Of a stretch of DNA of 64,000 nt, positions 43,413-52,285 are shown piece by piece. Positions within the stretch are counted from its first letter, which is position 1, and each line of letters begins with the position of its first letter. Location of the stretch: NCBI RefSeq assembly GCF_015910535.1, contig NZ_JACBJG010000012.1, positions 1-64,000 on the forward strand. Direction: 5' to 3'. Made by a program: the position numbers and the translations under genes. A model generated the notes under the pieces. The model saw only the letters and a program-made list of their open reading frames with translations. It did not search any database and was not told the DNA's origin. The DNA comes from Saccharomonospora sp. NB11. GTDB lineage: Bacteria; Actinomycetota; Actinomycetes; Mycobacteriales; Pseudonocardiaceae.

Positions 43413-44239
43413 AGTTCCACCACCACACGCTCGCCGTCGCGCACCAGCCTCGGCATGATGCGCCGGATCGTCCGCTCGCAGGCGAGCACCTCCGCCGCCG
43501 ACCCGAAGCGTCCGACCTCCTCCAGCGTGTGCCACGTGGGCGGCATCAGAGCGGCACGACCCGCCTCGGCGTCGGCGATGGCGTCGGCGGGCCGTTGCCA
43601 GCGCGTCGACTCCGCCTCGGACGTCGCGCCGTCGGCCACCTGTCCCTCCGGCAGTGCCGCCACGAAGAACCGCGCGTCGTATCGCCGGGGTTCCTGCTCG
43701 GGCGTCACCCAGTTCGCCCACGGCCGCAGCAGGTCGGCACGCACCACCAGCCCCGCGTCGGCGAGGAACTCGGCCAACGACAGCTCCCCCGACGTCAACG
43801 CCGCCCGCGCGTCGGCGTACGCGCTCGTGTCGGCCACGACCTCCGACGGCGTCCCGGCCAGCAGCACGCCGGATTCCTCGAACGCCTCCCGAACGACGGC
43901 GCACACCAACGCGCGCGCCAGCGATTCCGAGCACGCGAACCGACGCGCCCACTCCGCGGGCGGAGGACCGACCCAGCCCACGGACGCGTCGGCGTCACGC
44001 TCGTCGACCCCACCGCCGGGAAACACCGTCATGCCGGAGGCGAAGGCCATGGTCCTGACCCGCCGCTGCAGGAACACCTCGACGCCGGCGCCGTCCACGG
44101 CGTCCCGCACCAACACCACCGTGGCCGAGTCCTTCGCGGGCACCGGCTCCGGCGGTGTCTTCCTCGACATCGGCGGCACGACACGGGCGGGGACCGAGAA
44201 GGAACTCTCGGTCGCCCCGCCATTCGGAGAGTGAGTCAC
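43409..44239 (-). CDS. Nudix hydrolase with split Nudix box (NUDT19-like)
   Basis: In this 276-aa protein the Nudix box is interrupted: GGGVDERD is separated by about 38 residues from REAFEESG. The insertion (Trp/Pro-rich, with CSESLARALVCAVV) and the large C-terminal half match the NUDT19 layout, known for CoA-diphosphatase activity. The GTG at 44239 has TATCGT as a -10 hexamer 6 bp upstream, indicating a leaderless message. It is coupled to the MBL gene by a 4-bp overlap. Confidence 0.83.
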   Translation of the reverse strand: MTHSPNGGATESSFSVPARVVPPMSRKTPPEPVPAKDSATVVLVRDAVDGAGVEVFLQRRVRTMAFASGMTVFPGGGVDERDADASVGWVGPPPAEWARRFACSESLARALVCAVVREAFEESGVLLAGTPSEVVADTSAYADARAALTSGELSLAEFLADAGLVVRADLLRPWANWVTPEQEPRRYDARFFVAALPEGQVADGATSEAESTRWQRPADAIADAEAGRAALMPPTWHTLEEVGRFGSAAEVLACERTIRRIMPRLVRDGERVVVEL

Positions 44240-44279
44240 GGCCGCACGATAACCGCCGATCACCCGCCGGACCACCCTC

Positions 44280-45605
44280 TCAGGGGCGTTCGGCTCCGTT
44301 GTTGGTGCGTGCCGCCTCGGCCCGTTCCCGCTCCGCGAGCTCGGCGTGCAGCTCCCTCAGCAACTGGCGATCGCGGTCGGAGAGCTGCGGGTCGTCCAGA
44401 TTCAGCTCCGGGAGCTCGACCATGCTGGAGGCCAGACCGGCGATCTCGCGACCCCGCTCGGAGTCCTCGGCGATCGCGGCACGCAGTTGCGCGACCTCCT
44501 CCGGGCTCATCTCGGTGGTCTCGGCGACCCGGTTTTCCAGCTCCGCCAGCTCGTCGGCGGAGAAGGACGGCTTCTCCTTCTCCCGCCGCGACGGCTCGGG
44601 GGTGGGCTCGGCCTCGGGCGCAGCGGTCTGGACGGCCTCGGCCGTCTCCACCACCGCCGATTCCGGACGCTCGGCCGTCTCCACCGCCGCCGCCTCGACG
44701 GACGGCGTCGCGCCCGCGTCGACGGTGTCGCCGGCGGCAACCGGATGCTCCACCTCGAACGTCGCGATCGAACGCGAACCGCCCTCCCGCGCCTGCGGGA
44801 TCGCGACCGGGGTCGACTCCGACTCGGCCAGGACGTGCTGTCCCGACTGCTGCGGCTCGGCTGCCGGCGGTTCCGCGATCGCGTGGGCCGGGGTCCGCGG
44901 CCCCTCGGCCCGCGCCGCACCCGAGGCCGACTTGCGGGACGACCTCGGCCGCGACTTCGAGTTGCTGCCCTCCGCACCGGCCTGGCCGGAGGCCAGCCAC
45001 ACCGGCGCGGCCGAGGCCAACGCGGCCTCGTGGTACTCGGTGCGCTCGGCGCTCGGGCCCGTGACCTCCACGACGGCGCGGATGCCACCACGCCGCAGCG
45101 CGTCGTCCACCCGGAACGCGACGGCCGGAGGGTGCGCCTCCGGACCGATCTCGATCAGCACCACCCGCTGGGGCAGCGGCCCCGGCACGCTGCCCGCGGG
45201 CGTGTTCCGCCACACGGCGTGCACCGACCGCACGTCGGGCAGCACCTGCAGAGTGCGGTCGAGCGCCTCGGCGATCCCGGCGTCCGGGTCGTTGTCCCGG
45301 CTGAACCGGTGGGTGAAGCCCGGAACCGAGTCGCCGACGGTGAGCTGGTCCGCCAGCGCCGCGTCCGAACGACTCATCTCCAGCACGAGTGCGAGTTCGC
45401 GTTGCTCGCTCGGCCGCACCATGATCCGTCCGGCGATCAGCGCCCCGACGGCGAGTTCAGCCGCGTCGTCGAGATGAGACCGGGCAACCAGTTCCCGCGC
45501 CTCGGACAACGCACTGTCGTCGAGCCGACCGGCCAACGCCAGCAGGACGTTGTGCAGCCGCAGCGGAACGGCGAAGCCATCCTTGGGCAGACCTTCGTCC
45601 ACCAT
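44280..45605 (-). CDS. Unknown protein, longer of two tandem paralogues, with disordered tail
   Basis: The 441-aa protein has a structured N-terminal half (~1-190). It includes LHNVLLALAGRLDD, a middle VVLIEIG strand and a terminal TEYHEAALASAAPVW. A Pro/Ala/Glu/Ser-rich disordered segment (~195-340) follows, then a Glu/Leu-rich helical C-terminus (LSDRDRQLLRELHAELAERERAE), likely a coiled coil. The N-terminal half is homologous to the next gene upstream. GGAGG lies ~9 nt before the ATG. No transmembrane helix or known enzyme motif is visible. Confidence 0.75.
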   Translation of the reverse strand: MVDEGLPKDGFAVPLRLHNVLLALAGRLDDSALSEARELVARSHLDDAAELAVGALIAGRIMVRPSEQRELALVLEMSRSDAALADQLTVGDSVPGFTHRFSRDNDPDAGIAEALDRTLQVLPDVRSVHAVWRNTPAGSVPGPLPQRVVLIEIGPEAHPPAVAFRVDDALRRGGIRAVVEVTGPSAERTEYHEAALASAAPVWLASGQAGAEGSNSKSRPRSSRKSASGAARAEGPRTPAHAIAEPPAAEPQQSGQHVLAESESTPVAIPQAREGGSRSIATFEVEHPVAAGDTVDAGATPSVEAAAVETAERPESAVVETAEAVQTAAPEAEPTPEPSRREKEKPSFSADELAELENRVAETTEMSPEEVAQLRAAIAEDSERGREIAGLASSMVELPELNLDDPQLSDRDRQLLRELHAELAERERAEAARTNNGAERP

Positions 45606-45640
45606 CCCCCAACTCCCTCCAGCCCGCTGCGATGCGAGCG

Positions 45641-46273
45641 CTATGCGGGTACAAGCCTGTGATGACCGGCGTCCACGGCGCCGACGCACACGAACCGGGA
45701 ATTCGCGAGCGCCGCCTCGTGGTAGGCGGGCAACTCGACCTGCGTCGGCAGGACCTCGACGCTGGGCGCTTCGTCACCCAGCACGCGAAGGACGCGTTGG
45801 AGCTCCCCGGTGAGACGCGGCAACCCGGCCACGGCCGTCACGAGGAGGACTCGCTTGGCCTCGTCCTCGCCGGCTCCTGGCTCGTGTCGCCAACTCTCCC
45901 GGACCTCACCCACATCCGGACGTCCCCGCAACGTTGCGTGAACCACCACGGACACCGAATCGACGGTGTTCACCCAATCGGGTGCTCCCGTGGTGAATGT
46001 GTACCGGTTCTCGATCAAGGCGTCCACCCCCAGGGTGGAACTCACCTCGTGCCAGTCCGCGCCGTGCGGGATGAGACCGGCGACCAACAGGCGATACTCC
46101 GATTGGTCCAGATCGATCCTGTGCTTCAGCAAAGTCTTCGGGAGCGTCCTGGCCAGCGTGCCCATGGCACCCTCGCCCAGCCAGTCGCGGAAACGCCAGA
46201 GCAACCGGTCCGGAAGCCGACCCGCCAACCGCAGCAGCAGCTCGTGGCAAGAGTTCTCGATGTCCGGGTCCAT
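45641..46273 (-). CDS. Unknown protein, shorter of two tandem paralogues
   Basis: The 210-aa protein has CHELLLRLAGRLPD near its start, a central RLLVAGLIPHG..., a VLLVTAVAGLP strand and PAYHEAALANSRFVC at the end, matching the same elements in the same order in the adjacent 441-aa protein. The ATG has GGAGG 7 nt upstream and overlaps the ridA stop by one base (TGATG), so it is translationally coupled to ridA. The proteins are an uncharacterised family, apparently duplicated in tandem. Confidence 0.75.
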   Translation of the reverse strand: MDPDIENSCHELLLRLAGRLPDRLLWRFRDWLGEGAMGTLARTLPKTLLKHRIDLDQSEYRLLVAGLIPHGADWHEVSSTLGVDALIENRYTFTTGAPDWVNTVDSVSVVVHATLRGRPDVGEVRESWRHEPGAGEDEAKRVLLVTAVAGLPRLTGELQRVLRVLGDEAPSVEVLPTQVELPAYHEAALANSRFVCVGAVDAGHHRLVPA

Positions 46274-46728
46274 CACTCGACCTCCACGATGAGCTCGACC
46301 TCGACCGGGGCTCCCAGCGGCAGCTCGGCGACCCCGACGGCTGCCCTCGCGTGGGCGCCCGCCTCACCGAACACCTCACCGAGCAGTTCCGAGGCACCGT
46401 TGATCACCGCGGGCTGACCTCCGAAGCCCTCGCTCGACGCCACGTAGCCCACGACCTTCACCACGCGGACCACCGAGTCGATGCCCACGAGGGCGTGGAC
46501 GGCAGCCAGGCCGTTCAACGCGGCCGTGCGCGCGTACTGCTTGGCCTCCTCCGGGCTGACCTCCGCCCCGACCTTGCCGGTGGCCGCCAGCTCGCCCCGG
46601 ACGAACGGCAACTGGCCCGACGTGTAGACGTGCGAGCCCGTCTTCACCGCGGGGACGTAGGCCGCGACCGGAGCCGCGACGTCGGGCAGTTCGATACCGA
46701 GCTCCGCGAGCCTCGCGCTCCACTGCAT
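46273..46728 (-). CDS. RidA family enamine/imine deaminase
   Basis: The 151-aa protein has the RidA/YjgF fold: TSGQLPFVRGEL, an internal AVHALVGIDSVVRVVKVVGYV, and HARAAVGVAELPLGAPVEVE, where the Arg that binds substrate carboxylate is present. It likely removes reactive 2-aminoacrylate and related enamines. It lies 12 bp after the DUF4177 gene and is coupled to the next gene. Confidence 0.9.
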   Translation of the reverse strand: MQWSARLAELGIELPDVAAPVAAYVPAVKTGSHVYTSGQLPFVRGELAATGKVGAEVSPEEAKQYARTAALNGLAAVHALVGIDSVVRVVKVVGYVASSEGFGGQPAVINGASELLGEVFGEAGAHARAAVGVAELPLGAPVEVELIVEVE

Positions 46729-46740
46729 CGTCTCGACCCC

Positions 46741-46902
46741 TCAGTTCTTCGGGCGCTTGAGGTAGGCGACATGCTGCTCACCGCTGGGGTTCGGCAGCAC
46801 CGTGACCAGCTCCCAGCCGTCCTCGCCCCACTGGTCGAGGATCTGCTTGGTGGCGTGGATCAACAGGGGCACCGTGGCGTACTCCCACTTCGTGGCACTC
46901 AT
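46741..46902 (-). CDS. DUF4177-type small protein
   Basis: The 53-aa protein (MSATKWEYATVPLLI at its start, DQWGEDGWELVTVLPNP in its middle, AYLKRPKN at its end) matches the DUF4177 pattern of a Trp-Glu-Tyr strand and a WELV strand; Rv3678A is the probable counterpart. A -10 hexamer TAGGGT lies 8 bp before the ATG, so the message is likely leaderless. It heads the six-gene minus-strand run ending at the MBL gene. Confidence 0.82.
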   Translation of the reverse strand: MSATKWEYATVPLLIHATKQILDQWGEDGWELVTVLPNPSGEQHVAYLKRPKN

Positions 46903-46935
46903 GGTCGAACACCCTAGCCACTACGGTTTGATCCC
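46903..46935. promoter_or_regulatory. 33-bp back-to-back leaderless promoter pair
   Basis: Only 33 bp separate the divergent start codons of the DUF4177 gene and a small membrane-protein gene. Both -10 hexamers lie inside: TAGGGT (minus strand, 46916-46911) and TACGGT (plus strand, 46922-46927), each 8 bp from its start codon and 5 bp apart. Any -35 element would overlap the opposite gene's start codon. Confidence 0.6.
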
Positions 46936-47184
46936 GTGGAAGGATGGCGCATCCTCGCGACGGTGCTGCTCGGCGTCCCCGGAGTGATCGGCGTGCTGCT
47001 CGCCATGGCGAAAGCACGGGAGAAGACCGGCCGCGGCTCGACCGTCGCCGTCACCGGTCTGGTGGGACTCACGGCGCTCGCGGTCACGGCCGTACTCACC
47101 CTCACGACTCTCCCCGGTCCCGTGACCTGGGTGCTGGCGGGCACGGTGGCCGTCATCGTGAGCGTCCTCGCACTCGCGAGCTGA
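46936..47184 (+). CDS. Small two-helix membrane protein
   Basis: The 82-aa protein has two or three hydrophobic helices ([55 protein letters not shown]) separated by a basic loop ([10 protein letters not shown]). Function unknown. The GTG start lies 8 bp after a -10 hexamer. It precedes the Get3-like pair by 35 bp. Confidence 0.68.
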   Translation: MEGWRILATVLLGVPGVIGVLLAMAKAREKTGRGSTVAVTGLVGLTALAVTAVLTLTTLPGPVTWVLAGTVAVIVSVLALAS

Positions 47185-47219
47185 CCGGTCGCCCCCGGTT
47201 TCCGGATACGCTTCGGACT

Positions 47220-48224
47220 GTGACTCCCCTGCCAGGCTGGACCGACGAACTCGCTCGGACCCGACTGCACTTCGTCACCGGAAAAGGCGGAACCGGCAAG
47301 ACGACCCTCGCGGCCTCGCTCGGCCTCGCGCTCGCGAGGGGCGGCCGTCGTGTCCTGCTGGTCGAGGTCGAGGGCAGGCAGGGCTTCGCCCAGGTCTTCG
47401 ACACCGAACCGCTGCCGTACGCCGAGCAGCGGCTGGCGTCCGCACCGGGCGGGGGCGAACTGCGCGCCCTGCACATCGACGTCGAGGCGGCGCTGCTCGA
47501 GTACTTCGAGATGTTCTACAACCTCGGCTTCGCGGGTCGGACGCTGCGCAGGATGGGGGCCATCGAGTTCGCCACGACGCTCGCTCCCGGGCTCCGGGAC
47601 GTCCTGCTCACGGGCAAGATCAAGGAGTGCGTCGGGCGCACCGACTCCGACGGCAGGCACGTCTACGACGCCGTCGTCGTCGACGCCCCGCCGACCGGCC
47701 GGGTGGTGAAGTTCCTCGACGTCACCAGGGCACTCACCGACGTCGCCAAGACCGGGCCGATCCGGGGACAGGCCGAGGGTGTGGTCCGCCTGCTGCACTC
47801 GGGCGAGACGGCCGTCCACCTCGTCACCCTGCTGGAGGAGATGCCGGTGCGGGAGACCCTCGACGCGGTGGCCGAACTGGACGGGGCGGACCTTCGCCCC
47901 GGTGCCGTGCTCGTGAACCGGGTCCGCCCACCACGATTGCCCGCCCCGTCGCTGACTCCGGCGGCCGACGGCGAGGTGGACACCGACGGCGTCAGGGCCG
48001 GACTCCGCGCGGCCGGACTCGACCTGCCCGACTCCACGGTCGAGGCCCTCGTCACCGAGACCGTCGAACACGCCATCGGCATCGCCGCGGAAGCGCGCTC
48101 GTCGGAGCAGCTCACGGAAGCGGACCTGCCCACTCTGCGCCTTCCCGACCTGCGTGGTGGAGTGGACGTCGCGGGACTGTACGAACTCGCCGACGCTCTG
48201 GTGGACCAGGGAGTACGTCTGTGA
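47220..48224 (+). CDS. Get3/ArsA-like ATPase, first subunit (Rv3679/BagA type)
   Basis: The 334-aa ATPase has a deviant Walker [10 protein letters not shown], including the signature Lys. The switch motif VVDAPPTGR follows. It lacks the arsenite-binding cysteines of ArsA. The mycobacterial Rv3679-Rv3680 pair forms a Get3-like complex. A -10 hexamer TACGCT lies 7 bp before the GTG, so the message is probably leaderless. The stop overlaps the second subunit by 4 bp. Confidence 0.88.
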   Translation: MTPLPGWTDELARTRLHFVTGKGGTGKTTLAASLGLALARGGRRVLLVEVEGRQGFAQVFDTEPLPYAEQRLASAPGGGELRALHIDVEAALLEYFEMFYNLGFAGRTLRRMGAIEFATTLAPGLRDVLLTGKIKECVGRTDSDGRHVYDAVVVDAPPTGRVVKFLDVTRALTDVAKTGPIRGQAEGVVRLLHSGETAVHLVTLLEEMPVRETLDAVAELDGADLRPGAVLVNRVRPPRLPAPSLTPAADGEVDTDGVRAGLRAAGLDLPDSTVEALVTETVEHAIGIAAEARSSEQLTEADLPTLRLPDLRGGVDVAGLYELADALVDQGVRL

Positions 48225-49375
48225 CCGACCAGCTCGACATCGACAGGTTGCTCGACGACCCCGAGACCCGGGTGGTCGTGTGCTGCGGCTCGGGTGGCGT
48301 CGGCAAGACCACCACCGCGGCGGCGTTGGCGCTTCGGGCCGCCGAACGCGGTCGCCAGACCGTGGTCCTGACCATCGACCCGGCTCGCAGACTCGCCCAG
48401 GCACTCGGGCTGCGCGAACTCGGCAACCAGCCGAGGAAGGTCTCCGTCGCCGGGTTCGAACCCAAGGGCGAACTCTGGGCCATGATGCTCGACATGCGAC
48501 GCACCTTCGACGACATGGTGCGCCGTCACGCGGGCCCGGAACGTGCCGAGGCGCTGCTCGGCAACCCCTTCTACCAGACGATCTCCACGTCGTTCTCCGG
48601 CACGCAGGAGTACATGGCGATGGAGAAGCTCGGCCAGCTCGCGGCGACGGAGGAGTGGGACCTCATCGTCGTGGACACCCCGCCGAGCCGGTCGGCGCTG
48701 GACTTCCTCGACGCGCCCAACCGGCTCTCGGCCGCGCTGGACGGCCGCATGATCCGGTTGCTGACCACACCGGCGCGCGCGGGCAGTTGGGGCCTGCGCA
48801 AGGTCGTCAGTGCCGGCTTCTCCATGTTCGCCAAGGCCGTGTCGACCATCCTCGGTGGACAACTACTGGCCGACGCATCGGCGTTCATGCAGGCCTTCGA
48901 CTCCACCTTCGGCGGGTTCCGCGAACGCGCCGCCAAGACCGCCGAACTGCTGCGATCCCAGGGCACGGCATTCGTCGTCGTCGCGGCCCCGGAACCCGAC
49001 GCGCTGCGCGAGGCCAGCTACTTCGTCGAACGGCTGTCGACGGAGTCGATGCCGCTGGCCGGGCTGGTCGCCAACCGGACCCATCCCGTGCTGGCCGACC
49101 TGTCGGCGATCGATGCCCTCGCTGCCGCGGAAGCCCTGGAACGCCGGACGAGCGGCGCGGGCGGAGCCGACGGCGACGCGGAAGCCTCGCTCGCCGCCGC
49201 CGTGCTCCGACTGCACGCCGACCGTGTCGAGATGTCCCGACGCGAGGAGCGCCTGCTGGCGCGCTTCACGAAGGCACATCCCGACGTCGCCGTCACCACG
49301 GTTCCCGCGCTGCCCAGCGACGTGCACGACCTCCCCGGTCTTCGCGACGTCGGCAATCGGTTGGCGGGCGCATGA
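48221..49375 (+). CDS. Get3/ArsA-like ATPase, second subunit (Rv3680/BagB type)
   Basis: The 384-aa ATPase has P-loop GSGGVGKTT, in which the signature Lys of the first subunit is Ser; switch II is VVDTPPSR. A hydrophobic, helical middle region ([26 protein letters not shown] in two halves) could form a client-binding groove. The asymmetry suggests that it works as a heterodimer with the preceding gene product. Translation is coupled by a GTGA overlap. It converges on the whiB gene, 15 bp away. Confidence 0.88.
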   Translation: MTDQLDIDRLLDDPETRVVVCCGSGGVGKTTTAAALALRAAERGRQTVVLTIDPARRLAQALGLRELGNQPRKVSVAGFEPKGELWAMMLDMRRTFDDMVRRHAGPERAEALLGNPFYQTISTSFSGTQEYMAMEKLGQLAATEEWDLIVVDTPPSRSALDFLDAPNRLSAALDGRMIRLLTTPARAGSWGLRKVVSAGFSMFAKAVSTILGGQLLADASAFMQAFDSTFGGFRERAAKTAELLRSQGTAFVVVAAPEPDALREASYFVERLSTESMPLAGLVANRTHPVLADLSAIDALAAAEALERRTSGAGGADGDAEASLAAAVLRLHADRVEMSRREERLLARFTKAHPDVAVTTVPALPSDVHDLPGLRDVGNRLAGA

Positions 49376-49390
49376 CCGCGTGGCCGACGG

Positions 49391-49687
49391 TCAGGAGACG
49401 CGCTGCGCGGGTTCGTACTCCCGCTTGGCCGATTCGAGCAGGTCGCGCCAACTGACGACCTCCGGCCTACGGCGGAGCAGCGCACGACGCTCGCGCTCGG
49501 TCATGCCTCCCCACACGCCGAAATCGATGCGGTTGTCCAATGCCTCGGCAAGGCATTCCGTACGGACCGGACAACCCATGCAGACCAGCTTCGCCCGATT
49601 CTGTTCGGCTCCCCGCACGAACAGGCCGTCGGGATCGGTGTCCCTGCAGAACGCATGAACACGCCAGTCCGAGAAGTCGTACCTCAT
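49391..49687 (-). CDS. WhiB-family [4Fe-4S] transcription factor (WhiB4-like)
   Basis: The 98-aa protein has four cluster-binding cysteines, Cys14, Cys36, Cys39 and Cys45 (C-x21-C-x2-C-x5-C), the GVWGG turn and a basic C-terminus (ERERRALLRRR). Position next to the Get3-like pair and ponA2 matches Rv3681c WhiB4, a redox-sensing regulator. The ATG has AGGAG 9 nt upstream; the longer frame upstream is not WhiB-like. Regulatory targets cannot be read from the sequence. Confidence 0.93.
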   Translation of the reverse strand: MRYDFSDWRVHAFCRDTDPDGLFVRGAEQNRAKLVCMGCPVRTECLAEALDNRIDFGVWGGMTERERRALLRRRPEVVSWRDLLESAKREYEPAQRVS

Positions 49688-49941
49688 ACCCCCAGCTCCT
49701 ACCCTGTTACGACCGGCAGGTAGGCGACGGAGCGTGCGACCGCGTCCCCCACGAGCAGGTCTTTCGTACTCACGTCCCTCCGACGAAGCCTCCCCAGGCA
49801 TCGTTCCCGTGAGTTTGTTGACGGACTGTAGGGGCTACCGGTTCCCTCCGCCAAGCCCCCATGGTCATTTGTTATCAGACGGCCTCTCACGCAAGGGATC
49901 TGGTCACCGTGATCACACCTGGGTGTGCGTACCCTTAGTGC

Positions 49942-52101
49942 GTGAGTATCCGGAGCGGTCTGTTCAAGCTGCTGGGTCTGTGCCTGCTCGCCGGTGTCCT
50001 TGTCGCGGGGCTTCTGTTCCCCGTCGTGGGGGCCGCCGGAGTGATCTCCAATCAGGCCAGCGAGACGGTTGATTCGATGTCGTCCGAGCTTGCCGACGAA
50101 CCGCCACCCCTGGTCACGACCTTGACCGACCGGGACGGCGAACCGTTCGCGACCCTGTACAAGCAGTACCGAATTCCCACGACGTCGGACCAGATCTCCG
50201 AAGCCATGAAATGGGCTCTCGTGTCGGTCGAGGACCGCCGTTTCTACGACCATCACGGCGTCGACTGGAAAGGGACACTTCGGGCCGCGATCAGCAACTC
50301 GTCGGGCGGCGACACACAAGGCGCGTCGACACTGACGCAGCAGTACGTGAAAAACTATTTGATCAATGTCACCTACCGGGGTGACGAACTCGGGCAGCAA
50401 AAGGCGCAGGAAGCTTCGATCGCCCGGAAGTTGAAAGAGGCGCGGGTCGCCATTCAGCTCGAGACGAAGATGACGAAGGACGAGATCCTCACCGGATACC
50501 TCAACGTCGTCGAGTTCTCCCGCCAGATCTACGGCGTCGGCGCGGCGGCCAAGGCGTACTTCGGCACCACGGCCGACAAGCTCAACGTGCCCCAGTCGGC
50601 ACTGCTCGCCGCCATGGTGAACAACCCGGCCGTGCTCGACCCGTGGAACAACCCGGAGAAGGCGAAGGAACGCCGCAACTTCGTGCTCGACAAGATGGTC
50701 GAGAACCGCAAGCTGGCCGAGAAGGACGCGGAGCGGTTCAAGGAAGCACCCCTCGGCGTGCTGCCCGGCGGCCCCGAGAAGCCCGCCTCCACGTGCGTCA
50801 GCGCCAAGCCGGAGTTCGGCTTCTTCTGCCAGTACGTCGAGGACCACCTCGTCGAGGACCTCGGCATGGACAAGGACGACCTCTACACGGGCGGCTACGT
50901 CATCCGGACCACCATGGACCGCGAGGCGACGCTGAAGGCGAAGGAAGCCGCCGAGGCCGAGGTCCGCAAGAACGAGCCGAACGTCGCCAACACGCTGTCG
51001 CTGGTCAAGCCGGGCAAGGACCGGCACGAGGTGGTGGCGCTCGTGGCCAACAAGGACTACGGCACCGACGCCGACCTCGGTCAGACCTCCTTCGGCCTGC
51101 CCTACGAGGTCATCAACGTGACGGGTGCGGGCTCCAGCTTCAAGATCTTCACCGCGGCGGCGGCGATGGAGCACAAGAAGGTCGGGATCTACGACACCGT
51201 GCCGGTGCCGAACTTCCACGTCTCCCCCGTCTTCAACTGGGGTGGCGAGCACTGCCCCACCAGGCCGTCGGGCATCCGCACGTACTGCGTGCAGAACGCC
51301 AGCGACGGCGCCGACACCTCGATGTCGCTGCAGGACGCGCTGGCGAAGTCGCCCAACACCACGTTCGTCATCCTGGAGGAACGGACCGGGATGGGGCCGG
51401 TCGTGGAGATGGCCGAGCGACTCGGGCTGCGCAAGACGATGTCGTCGAGCCCCGCGAACGGTGGGACTCCCGACCCGGACCACGAGCGCCCGGAGTACAG
51501 CATGACGCAGAAGGAGTTCTACGGGCCGAACGAGCTGGCCCCGCAGGGACGCGGCATGTTCACGCTCGGGGCGAGCCCGGTCAGTGGTCTGGAGATGGCC
51601 AACGTCGCCGCGACGATCATGAGCGGTGGGGTGTGGTGCTCCCCCACGCCCGTGCTGGAGGTCAATGACCGGGCGGGCAAGGCCTTCCCGGTGAAGGAGC
51701 CGGAGTGCGAGCAGGTGATCCCGGAAGGGCTGGCGAACACGCTCGCGGTCGGCATGAGCAAGGACACCGAACCGGGCGGCACCGCAGCAGCGGCCGCGGC
51801 CTCCGTGGGCTGGAACCGGCCGATGATCGGTAAGACGGGGACGACGCAGTTCCAGGGTTCGGCCGCATTCGTCGGAGCGACCCCGCAGCTCGCGGGGGCG
51901 GCGATGGTCTTCCGCCCCGACGTCCCGTACGGCGGCCTGACCTACGGTGGTCCGGGCAATGTCCGCGCCACCACGGACGGGAACATGTTCGGCGGCAAGA
52001 CGCCCGCACACACCTGGTTCCGGGCCATGAAGCCGATCCTGGAAGGCGAGCCCGTGCAACAACTGCCGAAACCCGACCCGGAGTACGCGAAGGTCGGGTG
52101 A
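49942..52101 (+). CDS. Bifunctional penicillin-binding protein (PonA2 type)
   Basis: The 719-aa class A PBP has one N-terminal transmembrane helix (LLGLCLLAGVLVAGLLF), a GT51 glycosyltransferase domain (VSVEDRRFYDHHG; QGASTLTQQYVKN) and a transpeptidase domain with SxxK as GAGSSFKIF, SPN as KSPNTTF and KTG as GKTGTT. Four cysteines in the loops may pair. There is no PASTA domain, unlike mycobacterial PonA2. A -10 hexamer TACCCT lies 6 bp before the GTG, suggesting a leaderless message. Confidence 0.94.
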   Translation: MSIRSGLFKLLGLCLLAGVLVAGLLFPVVGAAGVISNQASETVDSMSSELADEPPPLVTTLTDRDGEPFATLYKQYRIPTTSDQISEAMKWALVSVEDRRFYDHHGVDWKGTLRAAISNSSGGDTQGASTLTQQYVKNYLINVTYRGDELGQQKAQEASIARKLKEARVAIQLETKMTKDEILTGYLNVVEFSRQIYGVGAAAKAYFGTTADKLNVPQSALLAAMVNNPAVLDPWNNPEKAKERRNFVLDKMVENRKLAEKDAERFKEAPLGVLPGGPEKPASTCVSAKPEFGFFCQYVEDHLVEDLGMDKDDLYTGGYVIRTTMDREATLKAKEAAEAEVRKNEPNVANTLSLVKPGKDRHEVVALVANKDYGTDADLGQTSFGLPYEVINVTGAGSSFKIFTAAAAMEHKKVGIYDTVPVPNFHVSPVFNWGGEHCPTRPSGIRTYCVQNASDGADTSMSLQDALAKSPNTTFVILEERTGMGPVVEMAERLGLRKTMSSSPANGGTPDPDHERPEYSMTQKEFYGPNELAPQGRGMFTLGASPVSGLEMANVAATIMSGGVWCSPTPVLEVNDRAGKAFPVKEPECEQVIPEGLANTLAVGMSKDTEPGGTAAAAAASVGWNRPMIGKTGTTQFQGSAAFVGATPQLAGAAMVFRPDVPYGGLTYGGPGNVRATTDGNMFGGKTPAHTWFRAMKPILEGEPVQQLPKPDPEYAKVG

Positions 52102-52108
52102 ACGTCGC

Positions 52109-52145
52109 GGGCGCCCGGCTCCACTCCCGGTGGGTCCGGGCGCCC
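52109..52145 (+). terminator. Hairpin terminator downstream of the PBP gene
   Basis: GGGCGCCCGG (52109-52118) pairs with CCGGGCGCCC (52136-52145), 7 bp after the stop. Confidence 0.8.
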
Positions 52146-52285
52146 GAACCCGCCTGATTGTTCACCCGATCAGGTATTTTCCGCCGTGCACCGTGGTACG
52201 GAGGCGTCGACAACCCTTATGGGGCACAGCGAACAGTCGGTGACCGCGCGTACGCTCGGTGACACACGTCACCTCAAGGATGATG

